NCBI RefSeq assembly: GCF_030272615.1
Contig: NW_026729337.1
Span: 1 to 64,000, forward strand
Length of the DNA stretch: 64,000 nucleotides
Direction of reading: 5' to 3'
Source: Cryptomeria japonica
Taxonomy: Eukaryota > Streptophyta > Pinopsida > Cupressales > Cupressaceae
The notes under the pieces are model-generated. The model saw only the letters and a list, made by a program, of their open reading frames with translations. It was not told the DNA's origin and did no database searches. Every line of letters starts with the position of its first letter. The first letter of the stretch is position 1. The position numbers were made by a program, and so were the translations under genes. Of this stretch, positions 34,323 through 49,029 are shown in pieces.

Positions 34323-37300
34323 GCTCAAAAGATGCTTTTATTTTTCTTGAACCAAACGATACAGTAGAAGTTCAATGCATTTTTGGTTTCACCATTTTTC
34401 TTTTCATACAACCCTTTATAATTTATAAAAACATTTTTCAATAAATTTTTAAATTTTAACCAAAATTGAAATGGTCAAGCAAAGAAAAAAAATGTTGAAT
34501 AGCAGCAATGAGTATGCTGATCTTTAATGCTATTCATTATTGAAAAAGTGTCTTTGATGACAAAGTGGACGTTATGATAAGTACAATAATTGAAAGGATA
34601 CAATTTTAAAGGAAAAATCTTCAGAATCCTATCATCTAAAGTATCATAAATTGATGGAACCTCAAACTGTACATTTTAAAATCTCTCCCAATGGGATGTT
34701 TCTTTTGAAATATTTTTTTTGTGTGCAAGGGTGAGCTAGTCATAGTTCTACTCTTTTCATGACCCCTTTTCTCCCAAGTACAATAGTTTGGAGTTTAGAT
34801 GCACTTTCTATTATTCCACATTGGTTTTTTGTTCTTCCAATCATGGATCTTTAATTTACATCTTTATGTCTCTTTTACCATTTATTAATAGGTAACATTA
34901 CTTTTTAGCTATATACCATCATTTCATCCTTTCTAGTTGTCCTTTCCTTTATTGATGTTTTGTTATTAGCCTTAATAGCTTAATAATCTTTGATGAGTGA
35001 CCACTTTAATGAATTGTCAAAATTTATTTGTATCCCTTTGTTGTTATTGCATATATATTCTTTTTTGTTTTCTATGAAGGAAGGTATAGTTAGAACCATT
35101 ATGGTCCTTGTATCAAGTGTGCATGTTATAATATGATAGATGATAACTTTCATTTTCTTTATATGTCAATCTAACATCAACAAGAGCATCGCTTATCATA
35201 GAATCTACCCACCTATGTGGTACAGTTGAAAGAACTAACATTTGGCTTGTTGCCAATAGAAATTTTCTATTTGTCTACATGTGTTCAATCCCTTTGTGAG
35301 ATGTAAGAGGATCATTTGATAATAATATGTCATGTTTCTCTAAAGACTTAAAAGGGAGTTTTTGTTTGAGATATCTCATTCTTTGTTGCTTGTGGCCTAT
35401 GAATTTTTTATGTTGAGGTGTCCCCCTCCTCTTGTATTATGAGATTTTCCTTGTACCGACAAGTATATATTGATGTGTGATAAGATTCAACATATTTCCC
35501 ACATCACTTCAACATATACTTGTTGCAGGAAGCATGTGCCAACTTCTTGTGATATGAGTGCTCCATACATACAACCAACCTCTCCTCCCCAATTGTCAAT
35601 ATTCTTAGTGACAAATAGCTGAAATGTGGCATTCTCTTCAATACATCACATAGGCTCTCCAAATCTATATGTGCTAGATAATTTTAATTCACCACTTAGC
35701 AATATGTGATATGGTAATAATTGTTTTCTCAAAGAAGATAAACAACAATCATGTAATGAAATTTTTAACAGGTTAAACACTTCGAAAAATTAAAAATTAA
35801 ACCATTAATGCAATACATTAGAACATGGGAATATGTTTTCCATGATTAGAGTGGGAAGAATAAATGGGTTGGTATAGCTCTCCATTGACTAATTTTCCTA
35901 ATGTACTGTGTCAACTTCAAAATAATGTTTGTATAGTTTTTCAATTCTATTTTATTTAGTGCAGCATTTCTAGTCTTTAAATTTGATGCAAAATGAAAGG
36001 GTTTCCATGTGCATTCAAGTATGTCCTTAACTTCTCCTTTCATTATTAAAAAAAATATATTTTATCTATTTGAGAAAATTTCTTAAGAGGAAGATAAAAA
36101 AAAAATTGTGCTCGTTATCAAACTATGATTTTTTGTTCCTTGGGAGATAGATAAAATTTGAGTGATTTGATGAGTTCCATAGAATGATAAACAAATTTGA
36201 AAAAGATAAAATTAATGGATGGTGTCCTAGCGATTCATTTCAAGAACATTCTTGAATTTAGGAAGAATATCAAATTTCCTATATGTAGATGGTATCTATT
36301 TGATTATTTATTTCACAAGGTTTTTGTGCCTAGCATAATGGATAATCATTATAGGTTTCACCTTGTCAATGTAATTATCCTTAATTTATTCCTTTGTGAA
36401 TATTTGTTGGGTCTCATATGTAAGAAATACTATCATAAGACCCATGAAGTTAAATATTTAAAGAGGGTAGAGTTACTTACAAATACAAATAAATTAACAA
36501 GTTTTATTTGACCTAACTCCGTGTTTCACTAAAACTAATTCCTTATGAGCTTGCCACTAAATATGGTTGAGACATAATAGTCCTAGGGTGATTTACTTTT
36601 GGAGGCATATAATCAAGTCCAATGTACAGTAAATAGTGTTGAAGACCTTCTCAAGAAATGAACTATAGCCCTTTGAAATTTACAAATTTGAGGGATATTT
36701 CAATTCAAATTATTACATATTATGCTAGGTCCTAGAAATGTAGTGTAATTAATAAATATGCATATGTCTATGACGCTTGTTTTGAATGTTCATTTTTTTT
36801 AATGTAAATAGGCTATTTGAGTATTTGGACCATGGATCATACAGGGAATATACAAATATATTATTAATTTTAAAATCACTTACCCTCCCTATATCTCCAT
36901 ATGGTATATCACCCTTTTTCACACTTTCTTGGAAGCCTTCTCTAGTTAATGGACAAAGTAGGTAGGAAATTAATGGGTTCTATACTTCATCTATGGTAAA
37001 GATGTAGTGTTTGTTTGAATGAACCCTTTGTGGCTATATATACATTTCTCATCTAGAAATTGTAGAAATTTTTAGTATTTCTTTATTACCCTTATGTTGA
37101 ATATATTACGATTTTTGTAGAAGAAGTCTGTCTAATTAAGTAATGAATTTACTTAGTACCCATATTTCTTCTTTTTGGGAAAAGGTTGATGATAATATAG
37201 GATACAATATGTATCACTATTGAAGAATTGTAATCAAAATTTATGTTTCTCCTATGGTTCCTCATTACTTGTTTATTTATAACCAACTAATAGTTATAGT

Positions 37301-39049
37301 AATCATATGGTACATGTATGAGGTGGATAAATTTCATTCTAAGTAGCATTAGAAAGATAGTTACAACATTACCAATTTGAAGCTGAGAACATCACTATAT
37401 TATTAAGGGAGTCTTATGATCTTGTGGCTGGAATGGTGAAAGGTTATGGACTAAAATTGTATAAGAAAATATATTAAAATCCCAAGAATATTATTCATAG
37501 AGTGTTCACTACAATATTGGAAGGTCTTTTAATAAGAATAAATAATTTGAAGGGGATTATTTGTGAAAAAAATCCATAAAAAACTGAGAGAGATGGTAGG
37601 ATGGACAATATGGATAGGATGGTAGGAGCTGAGTTGATGTGGAAGTTGAATGATTTAGGGTATAAATGATGTTTCAATGATATCAAAGACACAATGAAGA
37701 TATAATAGATTCTATAACTTTTAAGGTTGGGAAACACACACATAATAAACATGTATTTTTTCCATCCCATTGACGGTAGGAAGAATGTGATAATTAGGCA
37801 TAGTAGCTTATGGATATTTTTGGAGACAATTTCATGGAAGATGTAAGGAAAAAAAAATGTTTATAATTCTTCTCTAATAAATCTCTATGGTAGCTAACTA
37901 CCAATTAAAAGTGTAGAATTTTTGTGTGAAAAATGGAGATGAAACTCAAATAGCTAACTATCAATTGGCCAAAATATCTAGCTATACTATTGAGGACCAA
38001 TTTATCATAAATGAGGCACTCAAGATAGTTGTCATATTTGTAGTATGTCACTAAAAAAAATGAAAAAGTGTAGGGGACCATGACGCAAAGCTTGAACATA
38101 TTAAATCTTGGTCCCCACAAAATGATTTGAAGCTTTAGGCAAAGCATATGGCCATGAATATTTTATAAAGGGAAAACACACCAGGGAACAATTATAGCTT
38201 GCTAATGTGATTGAATAGAACCCATTCAATGGTCTTGATTAAATTATTATTGTAAGAGAACTAAAGCTCTAAAGGGGAGCAAAGAATTTGACAATGTATG
38301 ATTTTAATGTCAACATTATTATGAAGGAAAAGGTTTCCACATTGTTTTGTTAGAATTCTATCAACTCTTGTTCATGATTCAAATTGTCTTGGCTTCATTA
38401 ATATTTGGAATCAAATTAACTATGTGTGCTAAGCACATTACTAAAACCTTTGAACAAGATGAAATTTGCAATGGCCTGCTTCATCGTGTTTTTCTTAATT
38501 TTCCTTTAAATTTTTACATTAAAAAAATTATATATTACATAAAAATTGGTAAACCCTAATATAATATTTGGAGTGACAAATATACATTATAATGTGTATT
38601 AAAGCTTTGGTCAGATCCAAACCATAACGTACGGCCTGTTGTAGCAGGCTCATCATATAAGTTGTGTATGTTTTACAAAGCGCGATTAAAATCTTACTAA
38701 TTTATAATCCTTTCAAGTATTATGGATAGGCCCTTTCTTAGTTTTCTCAAACACGTAACTTTTTGTGACACCATAGCAAAAGTCTGTTGAAATTTTTTAT
38801 GTACCTTTCGTGAATCATATTTAAGATTTGATTAAACTGAATATGTATATTCTTCAATACAAATGAAATTATATCCACTCAAGATAGATGAAAGCGATCT
38901 GGCCTTTAAAATGTGTCAGTGGTTAGTCAATGGCGATAGATGATATTTCTCCCTATCACCGCAGATCTGGATTGAAAAATACGTAAATGTATACTGAGTA
39001 TCCATGGCAGAATATCTTAATTAGGTGATTGGATCCACAATAAGTGTAT

Positions 39050-39250
39050 TCAACAGCAACTAGGATCTGGAATGTTGCCTTCACAGTTAGGACACGACGC
39101 TAACATCTCCACAATTTCAAGCAGATTATCAATGCCTGCATTTGTATTCACTATTTTGTTGAGGATTGGTCGAGCAGAGACAGCGAGGGAAAACACAACG
39201 TTGAGCACAAGCAGCAGTGCCATAACTTTCAGAAGCATCGATCTCGACAT
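39050..39250 (-). CDS. Small secreted Cys-rich peptide precursor, 66 aa (unit 5)
   Basis: Intact and identical in predicted protein to the other minus-strand copies. Confidence 0.82.
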   Translation of the reverse strand: MSRSMLLKVMALLLVLNVVFSLAVSARPILNKIVNTNAGIDNLLEIVEMLASCPNCEGNIPDPSCC

Positions 39251-39763
39251 ACTAATTGGCAGAATGAATGTTAACAAATGAAAAAACGTATTCGGTTTAG
39301 CGAGATAGAGAGCGAAGATCGAGAATGGTGATGGATAAACAAGGAAAATCGTATTTATAGAGACACACGACGGCGTGTGAGTATGTTTGATCAAGTCAAA
39401 ATTAAAATTTGTTCAACTAGGGTGATATTCAAAGTAAAAAATGGCGCGTGGAACTGCAACATTTCAAGAGGCGACAAAGGGACTTTGAATACCAACATTG
39501 ACTTATTCATATTGCACGTCAATTGTCTTCGCTCTCTATCAAGCATGAAAGCACCTTTAACACCAATATCACCAATTTCAATTTTGACCTATTCAAACAC
39601 TTGCACTCCATCGTCCATCTCTATAAATACGATTTACCTGGTTTATACATCACCATTCTCGATCTTCGCTCTCTATCTCTTAAAAAATTCACTCGGCTCT
39701 TCTTTCTTCATTTGTAAACCAATACGTACGTTTCTTTGCTTGATATTCATTCTGGCAATTAGT
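39251..39763. promoter_or_regulatory. Head-to-head promoter region (unit 5)
   Basis: TATA boxes at 39352-39359 (minus) and 39622-39629 (plus). Confidence 0.75.
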
Positions 39764-39988
39764 ATGGAGAGATCGATTCATCTGAAAGTTATGGCAGTGC
39801 TGCTCATGCTCAACGCTATGGTTTTCCTCGCTGTCTCTGCTCGACCAATCCTGACGGAAAAAGTGAATACAAATGCAAGCGTGAACAACAATGATTCAAT
39901 TGATAATCTGGTTGAAATTGTGGAGATGTTAGCATCTGGTTCTAACTGTTCAGGCAACATCAAAGATCCTAATTGCCGCAAAAGATAA
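39764..39988 (+). CDS. Small secreted peptide precursor, 74 aa (unit 5)
   Basis: Intact and identical in predicted protein to the other plus-strand copies. Confidence 0.82.
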   Translation: MERSIHLKVMAVLLMLNAMVFLAVSARPILTEKVNTNASVNNNDSIDNLVEIVEMLASGSNCSGNIKDPNCRKR

Positions 39989-42378
39989 AACAATGATGCA
40001 TAGAGTTACTGTGAATCCAACGCACATAACTAAGATTTTTCGCCACGGAAATCCGTGAGAGCTTTACATTATTTGGGTATTTTGTGGTCCATGGTGACAA
40101 CGAGAAAGAGAAATATAATTAAATCCCTTGGACACTACTCGCTGACACATTTTGAAACCAGAACGCTTTCATCCATCTGGATTGCGTAATATGTAATTAT
40201 TTTTCTGTATTCAAGAATATACATATTCAGCCCAATCAAATCTTAAATATCAAATTTGTTTCATTAAATATTCGTTTTCTAATTGTTCATTGTTTTCCAC
40301 ATTGAAGTTGGTGTGGTGGTAGCTCTAGTTTGTCGCAGAAATAACGTTTTCCTTTCTATTTCCCAATTATCATTAATCTTTTAGTGGTAAACTATCAAAC
40401 TTATATTGAATCAAGTTTCCCTATTCCTCTTTGGATATCCCAATTACTTATACAAATTATACATATTACTTATTTATACCGTTAATTTAAGTAGCATAGG
40501 TCAACTTCTTGTGATATGATTAGTCAAGCAAGGAACCAAGCTCTCCTCCTCAATTGTCATTATTTTTAGTGAAAATTATTAGTAACAAAAAATGATACGT
40601 AGCATTATCTCAAAGGCATCATGCAAACCCTTCACATCTATCTGTGCTACATAATGTTAATTCACTACTCACCAAATGTCATATGGTCATAGTTTTTCCC
40701 TAAACAAAATCAACAACAATCAAAACTAATGGAATTTTAAACAAGTTAAACACTTATAAAATTAAAAAATGAAGCCATTAATGCAATGATTTCAAAAAAA
40801 TAAAGCTATTTAGTACTATTATTATAGCGAGAAGAATAAATGGATTTTATCTCTCTGTTTAGAACAGATTTGCTTCTAAGGTGAAAATTTTGCAACTAAT
40901 TTTCCTAAGGTATTTTGTCAAGTTCAATTAGAGGATATAAAATATTGGAGGTGCGTTTTATGTAGTGCAACTTTCTTGGTACTTGAACTTGACACAAAAT
41001 AAAAGGATGTTTATGTGCAGTCAAGTATGTCAAGTAGTGCAACTTTCTTGGCAATTGAATTTGGTAATTTTTCTAAAGCCAACAAAGTATTTGTGCTTCT
41101 TATCTAACTATGAATTTTAGTTCCTTGAATTTTCTTTTAGTTTTGATAAAATCAAGAAAATGCTAACTCAATCATATAATATCTAATATTTTGAAGGATA
41201 AAGTGCCATGGCTTATCTAACCAATTTGCTAGAATGTTGGAGAAGTTTAAAAAACATATATTGAATGGTGTCCTAGCCAAAAGTAGGAATAATATTGAAT
41301 TTGCTACAAGTAATTTTGGTCTATTGGATTATTTCATTAAAAAATTGCTTGAGACTAGCCTAATGAATAAAAATTATATGTTTGGCCTTGCCAAAGTTAT
41401 TATTTTTAATTGCTTCTTTTTTTAAAACTTTTTGGTTTTCATATGTAAGAAATATTATGTTACTTGACCTAAGAAGTTAATTATTAAAAGGAGAAACTAT
41501 TGTTTACAACTGAAAGTAAGTTAAAATTTCTTTTCTCTTGAATCCCAATATCCTTGAAGTTTTTAAACTTTCTCAGCTTACCGCTAAATATTATTTAGAC
41601 AAGAATAGTGATAGGTTCAAGTAGTTCTTAAGGTATATAATCAATTCTAACATGAAATAAAAGGTGTTGGATTTTGTTTGAAGAAATAAATTAGAGCCCT
41701 TTGAAATTAAGCAATTTGATGGATATTTTAGATTATTTTTCTAGGTACTAGGAATGTACTATAAGAAGCAAATATGCATATGTCTAATGCGCCTTCTTGT
41801 AAATATCCAAAAACATATGTAAATAGAATATTTAATTATGAGGCAGGGGTTGTAGCAGGATTCCATAAATCTATTATAAATTTTAAAATAGCTTACCCTC
41901 CTTGTACTTTCATATAGTATCCACTCTTGCACACTTTATTGCAAGCCTTCTCTTTTGAATGGACTAAGTAGTTAGGAAAGAAACTAGTTTTATACTTCAT
42001 TTGTGTTAGACATGTTTTTATTGTCTAATTAAAAACAATGCAATTGGATATACATTTGTCTTGTAGAAGTTATAGATTTTTTATTATTTCTTTACTATCC
42101 TTATCCTTAATATACTAGGATTTATATAGCATAAGAATATCTAATTAAGTAATAAATTTTCTTAGTCCCCCTATTTATCTTTTTTGGTGAAATATTGATA
42201 AAATTTAGGATACAATATGTATCATGATTGAAGAACTATAACCATAATTATGGCTATCCTATAGTTCATCATTACTCGTCTACTTTTATGCCTAACCAAG
42301 TGATATCTCTAGTAATCATATGGTACATGTATGAGGTGGATAATATTTTATTTTAAGTAGCATTAGAAAGATGGTTCC

Positions 42379-43183
42379 TATTAGAGTAAAAGGTTTTATT
42401 TACTAAATTAATTTAATCATATTGATTAATTAATTAAGTCACCTTTTCCTTTTCTCACTTAAGCTAAATTTAGGAAGCTTTTTGGGGAATTTAATAATTA
42501 TTTTATTTCATGCATTCATCCCTTAGGGTTTGCTTTAGGGTTTTGATCTCCTTTATTAAACAATTGATCTCATTGTAATTATTCATTCTGGCAAGTTAAT
42601 TCATTTGTGATTCTTCTTGCAATTGTCTCCAATTATTCTTGCACTCTCTTGTTTGTAGGATTTTCTCTTATACGTGGCAGGTATTTGCATGCAGGCGATT
42701 ATTGGGCATTGTGGAATTCATCAATCATGAATTCTATCATGGTATCAGAAGTCCAGACCTGATGCACCTCATTCATCAAATTTGATATTTTCCTTATGAA
42801 ATTTTTTTGTTTGCATCTTGGGTCAATTCGAATCTCAAAATAAGATCTCTGAGGATTTGAAAATTCACGTTTTTTTGTGATCAAGGGGGGCGCCTATTGT
42901 TTTGGACCACCACCACCAGTGGTTAGAGACCTCCTCCCCTCCCCGACTGCCCTCCACCACCTCATGCCATCAACGGACCACCACCGCGCCACCAGTTTCA
43001 TTGTTAGAAGCCTTTTTGAGCCTATTGGGATTTTTTTGTGATATTGGGAGCAAACAGAGGCGTTCTTCGATAAACCATATATTGAAGTAGAATTTATTTT
43101 AGATTTCATTTCTGGTTTGACCTTTTCTATTTTAGAATTGATGTAAACTTTTGTTTTAATCTTTTCTATTTTGTTTTAACCGT
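42379..43183 (+). mobile_element. Truncated copia LTR and leader (unit 5)
   Basis: LTR about 42379-42739, carrying the unit-specific A at 42670. Primer binding site 42740-42749. Confidence 0.7.
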
Positions 43184-43363
43184 TATCTCGTCATACTAAC
43201 TGCCAAAACGAACCTGAAGCAAAGATGCGTGATAAAGAGAGTATATTGTATTTATAAACAGAGTGCAAGCGTTTATATAGGTCAAGAGTGATATTCGGTG
43301 AAAAAGGGTGAGATTCAAAGTAAAACAATGGAGCGTTGAATTGCAGCATTTTAAGAGGCTCGA
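43184..43363 (-). pseudogene. Beheaded third peptide gene (unit 5)
   Basis: Residual start codon at 43192-43194 and TATA box at 43249-43256. Confidence 0.75.
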
Positions 43364-46300
43364 GCTCAAAAGATGCTTTTATTTTTCTTGAACCAAACGA
43401 TACAGTAGAAGTTCAATGCATTTTTGGTTTCACCATTTTTCTTTTCATACAACCCTTTATAATTTATAAAAACATTTTTCAATAAATTTTTAAATTTTAA
43501 CCAAAATTGAAATGGTCAAGCAAAGAAAAAAAATGTTGAATAGCAGCAATGAGTATGCTGATCTTTAATGCTATTCATTATTGAAAAAGTGTCTTTGATG
43601 ACAAAGTGGACGTTATGATAAGTACAATAATTGAAAGGATACAATTTTAAAGGAAAAATCTTCAGAATCCTATCATCTAAAGTATCATAAATTGATGGAA
43701 CCTCAAACTGTACATTTTAAAATCTCTCCCAATGGGATGTTTCTTTTGAAATATTTTTTTTGTGTGCAAGGGTGAGCTAGTCATAGTTCTACTCTTTTCA
43801 TGACCCCTTTTCTCCCAAGTACAATAGTTTGGAGTTTAGATGCACTTTCTATTATTCCACATTGGTTTTTTGTTCTTCCAATCATGGATCTTTAATTTAC
43901 ATCTTTATGTCTCTTTTACCATTTATTAATAGGTAACATTACTTTTTAGCTATATACCATCATTTCATCCTTTCTAGTTGTCCTTTCCTTTATTGATGTT
44001 TTGTTATTAGCCTTAATAGCTTAATAATCTTTGATGAGTGACCACTTTAATGAATTGTCAAAATTTATTTGTATCCCTTTGTTGTTATTGCATATATATT
44101 CTTTTTTGTTTTCTATGAAGGAAGGTATAGTTAGAACCATTATGGTCCTTGTATCAAGTGTGCATGTTATAATATGATAGATGATAACTTTCATTTTCTT
44201 TATATGTCAATCTAACATCAACAAGAGCATCGCTTATCATAGAATCTACCCACCTATGTGGTACAGTTGAAAGAACTAACATTTGGCTTGTTGCCAATAG
44301 AAATTTTCTATTTGTCTACATGTGTTCAATCCCTTTGTGAGATGTAAGAGGATCATTTGATAATAATATGTCATGTTTCTCTAAAGACTTAAAAGGGAGT
44401 TTTTGTTTGAGATATCTCATTCTTTGTTGCTTGTGGCCTATGAATTTTTTATGTTGAGGTGTCCCCCTCCTCTTGTATTATGAGATTTTCCTTGTACCGA
44501 CAAGTATATATTGATGTGTGATAAGATTCAACATATTTCCCACATCACTTCAACATATACTTGTTGCAGGAAGCATGTGCCAACTTCTTGTGATATGAGT
44601 GCTCCATACATACAACCAACCTCTCCTCCCCAATTGTCAATATTCTTAGTGACAAATAGCTGAAATGTGGCATTCTCTTCAATACATCACATAGGCTCTC
44701 CAAATCTATATGTGCTAGATAATTTTAATTCACCACTTAGCAATATGTGATATGGTAATAATTGTTTTCTCAAAGAAGATAAACAACAATCATGTAATGA
44801 AATTTTTAACAGGTTAAACACTTCGAAAAATTAAAAATTAAACCATTAATGCAATACATTAGAACATGGGAATATGTTTTCCATGATTAGAGTGGGAAGA
44901 ATAAATGGGTTGGTATAGCTCTCCATTGACTAATTTTCCTAATGTACTGTGTCAACTTCAAAATAATGTTTGTATAGTTTTTCAATTCTATTTTATTTAG
45001 TGCAGCATTTCTAGTCTTTAAATTTGATGCAAAATGAAAGGGTTTCCATGTGCATTCAAGTATGTCCTTAACTTCTCCTTTCATTATTAAAAAAAATATA
45101 TTTTATCTATTTGAGAAAATTTCTTAAGAGGAAGATAAAAAAAAAATTGTGCTCGTTATCAAACTATGATTTTTTGTTCCTTGGGAGATAGATAAAATTT
45201 GAGTGATTTGATGAGTTCCATAGAATGATAAACAAATTTGAAAAAGATAAAATTAATGGATGGTGTCCTAGCGATTCATTTCAAGAACATTCTTGAATTT
45301 AGGAAGAATATCAAATTTCCTATATGTAGATGGTATCTATTTGATTATTTATTTCACAAGGTTTTTGTGCCTAGCATAATGGATAATCATTATAGGTTTC
45401 ACCTTGTCAATGTAATTATCCTTAATTTATTCCTTTGTGAATATTTGTTGGGTCTCATATGTAAGAAATACTATCATAAGACCCATGAAGTTAAATATTT
45501 AAAGAGGGTAGAGTTACTTACAAATACAAATAAATTAACAAGTTTTATTTGACCTAACTCCGTGTTTCACTAAAACTAATTCCTTATGAGCTTGCCACTA
45601 AATATGGTTGAGACATAATAGTCCTAGGGTGATTTACTTTTGGAGGCATATAATCAAGTCCAATGTACAGTAAATAGTGTTGAAGACCTTCTCAAGAAAT
45701 GAACTATAGCCCTTTGAAATTTACAAATTTGAGGGATATTTCAATTCAAATTATTACATATTATGCTAGGTCCTAGAAATGTAGTGTAATTAATAAATAT
45801 GCATATGTCTATGACGCTTGTTTTGAATGTTCATTTTTTTTAATGTAAATAGGCTATTTGAGTATTTGGACCATGGATCATACAGGGAATATACAAATAT
45901 ATTATTAATTTTAAAATCACTTACCCTCCCTATATCTCCATATGGTATATCACCCTTTTTCACACTTTCTTGGAAGCCTTCTCTAGTTAATGGACAAAGT
46001 AGGTAGGAAATTAATGGGTTCTATACTTCATCTATGGTAAAGATGTAGTGTTTGTTTGAATGAACCCTTTGTGGCTATATATACATTTCTCATCTAGAAA
46101 TTGTAGAAATTTTTAGTATTTCTTTATTACCCTTATGTTGAATATATTACGATTTTTGTAGAAGAAGTCTGTCTAATTAAGTAATGAATTTACTTAGTAC
46201 CCATATTTCTTCTTTTTGGGAAAAGGTTGATGATAATATAGGATACAATATGTATCACTATTGAAGAATTGTAATCAAAATTTATGTTTCTCCTATGGTT

Positions 46301-48090
46301 CCTCATTACTTGTTTATTTATAACCAACTAATAGTTATAGTAATCATATGGTACATGTATGAGGTGGATAAATTTCATTCTAAGTAGCATTAGAAAGATA
46401 GTTACAACATTACCAATTTGAAGCTGAGAACATCACTATATTATTAAGGGAGTCTTATGATCTTGTGGCTGGAATGGTGAAAGGTTATGGACTAAAATTG
46501 TATAAGAAAATATATTAAAATCCCAAGAATATTATTCATAGAGTGTTCACTACAATATTGGAAGGTCTTTTAATAAGAATAAATAATTTGAAGGGGATTA
46601 TTTGTGAAAAAAATCCATAAAAAACTGAGAGAGATGGTAGGATGGACAATATGGATAGGATGGTAGGAGCTGAGTTGATGTGGAAGTTGAATGATTTAGG
46701 GTATAAATGATGTTTCAATGATATCAAAGACACAATGAAGATATAATAGATTCTATAACTTTTAAGGTTGGGAAACACACACATAATAAACATGTATTTT
46801 TTCCATCCCATTGACGGTAGGAAGAATGTGATAATTAGGCATAGTAGCTTATGGATATTTTTGGAGACAATTTCATGGAAGATGTAAGGAAAAAAAAATG
46901 TTTATAATTCTTCTCTAATAAATCTCTATGGTAGCTAACTACCAATTAAAAGTGTAGAATTTTTGTGTGAAAAATGGAGATGAAACTCAAATAGCTAACT
47001 ATCAATTGGCCAAAATATCTAGCTATACTATTGAGGACCAATTTATCATAAATGAGGCACTCAAGATAGTTGTCATATTTGTAGTATGTCACTAAAAAAA
47101 ATGAAAAAGTGTAGGGGACCATGACGCAAAGCTTGAACATATTAAATCTTGGTCCCCACAAAATGATTTGAAGCTTTAGGCAAAGCATATGGCCATGAAT
47201 ATTTTATAAAGGGAAAACACACCAGGGAACAATTATAGCTTGCTAATGTGATTGAATAGAACCCATTCAATGGTCTTGATTAAATTATTATTGTAAGAGA
47301 ACTAAAGCTCTAAAGGGGAGCAAAGAATTTGACAATGTATGATTTTAATGTCAACATTATTATGAAGGAAAAGGTTTCCACATTGTTTTGTTAGAATTCT
47401 ATCAACTCTTGTTCATGATTCAAATTGTCTTGGCTTCATTAATATTTGGAATCAAATTAACTATGTGTGCTAAGCACATTACTAAAACCTTTGAACAAGA
47501 TGAAATTTGCAATGGCCTGCTTCATCGTGTTTTTCTTAATTTTCCTTTAAATTTTTACATTAAAAAAATTATATATTACATAAAAATTGGTAAACCCTAA
47601 TATAATATTTGGAGTGACAAATATACATTATAATGTGTATTAAAGCTTTGGTCAGATCCAAACCATAACGTACGGCCTGTTGTAGCAGGCTCATCATATA
47701 AGTTGTGTATGTTTTACAAAGCGCGATTAAAATCTTACTAATTTATAATCCTTTCAAGTATTATGGATAGGCCCTTTCTTAGTTTTCTCAAACACGTAAC
47801 TTTTTGTGACACCATAGCAAAAGTCTGTTGAAATTTTTTATGTACCTTTCGTGAATCATATTTAAGATTTGATTAAACTGAATATGTATATTCTTCAATA
47901 CAAATGAAATTATATCCACTCAAGATAGATGAAAGCGATCTGGCCTTTAAAATGTGTCAGTGGTTAGTCAATGGCGATAGATGATATTTCTCCCTATCAC
48001 CGCAGATCTGGATTGAAAAATACGTAAATGTATACTGAGTATCCATGGCAGAATATCTTAATTAGGTGATTGGATCCACAATAAGTGTAT

Positions 48091-48291
48091 TCAACAGCAA
48101 CTAGGATCTGGAATGTTGCCTTCACAGTTAGGACACGACGCTAACATCTCCACAATTTCAAGCAGATTATCAATGCCTGCATTTGTATTCACTATTTTGT
48201 TGAGGATTGGTCGAGCAGAGACAGCGAGGGAAAACACAACGTTGAGCACAAGCAGCAGTGCCATAACTTTCAGAAGCATCGATCTCGACAT
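48091..48291 (-). CDS. Small secreted Cys-rich peptide precursor, 66 aa (unit 6)
   Basis: Intact and identical in predicted protein to the other minus-strand copies. Confidence 0.82.
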   Translation of the reverse strand: MSRSMLLKVMALLLVLNVVFSLAVSARPILNKIVNTNAGIDNLLEIVEMLASCPNCEGNIPDPSCC

Positions 48292-48804
48292 ACTAATTGG
48301 CAGAATGAATGTTAACAAATGAAAAAACGTATTCGGTTTAGCGAGATAGAGAGCGAAGATCGAGAATGGTGATGGATAAACAAGGAAAATCGTATTTATA
48401 GAGACACACGACGGCGTGTGAGTATGTTTGATCAAGTCAAAATTAAAATTTGTTCAACTAGGGTGATATTCAAAGTAAAAAATGGCGCGTGGAACTGCAA
48501 CATTTCAAGAGGCGACAAAGGGACTTTGAATACCAACATTGACTTATTCATATTGCACGTCAATTGTCTTCGCTCTCTATCAAGCATGAAAGCACCTTTA
48601 ACACCAATATCACCAATTTCAATTTTGACCTATTCAAACACTTGCACTCCATCGTCCATCTCTATAAATACGATTTACCTGGTTTATACATCACCATTCT
48701 CGATCTTCGCTCTCTATCTCTTAAAAAATTCACTCGGCTCTTCTTTCTTCATTTGTAAACCAATACGTACGTTTCTTTGCTTGATATTCATTCTGGCAAT
48801 TAGT
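48292..48804. promoter_or_regulatory. Head-to-head promoter region (unit 6)
   Basis: TATA boxes at 48393-48400 (minus) and 48663-48670 (plus). Confidence 0.75.
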
Positions 48805-49029
48805 ATGGAGAGATCGATTCATCTGAAAGTTATGGCAGTGCTGCTCATGCTCAACGCTATGGTTTTCCTCGCTGTCTCTGCTCGACCAATCCTGACGGAA
48901 AAAGTGAATACAAATGCAAGCGTGAACAACAATGATTCAATTGATAATCTGGTTGAAATTGTGGAGATGTTAGCATCTGGTTCTAACTGTTCAGGCAACA
49001 TCAAAGATCCTAATTGCCGCAAAAGATAA
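48805..49029 (+). CDS. Small secreted peptide precursor, 74 aa (unit 6)
   Basis: Intact and identical in predicted protein to the other plus-strand copies. Confidence 0.82.
   Translation: MERSIHLKVMAVLLMLNAMVFLAVSARPILTEKVNTNASVNNNDSIDNLVEIVEMLASGSNCSGNIKDPNCRKR

Larger units (their letters stand above)
28163..37203. repeat. Array unit 4 (9,041 bp)
   Basis: Private T at 28885 (others G). T at the 9354-equivalent, unlike units 2 and 3, with G at the 9398-equivalent like units 2, 3 and 5. Confidence 0.95.
37204..46244. repeat. Array unit 5 (9,041 bp)
   Basis: Private A at 42670 inside the copia LTR (others G). Otherwise the same variant pattern as unit 4 without its private base. Confidence 0.95.
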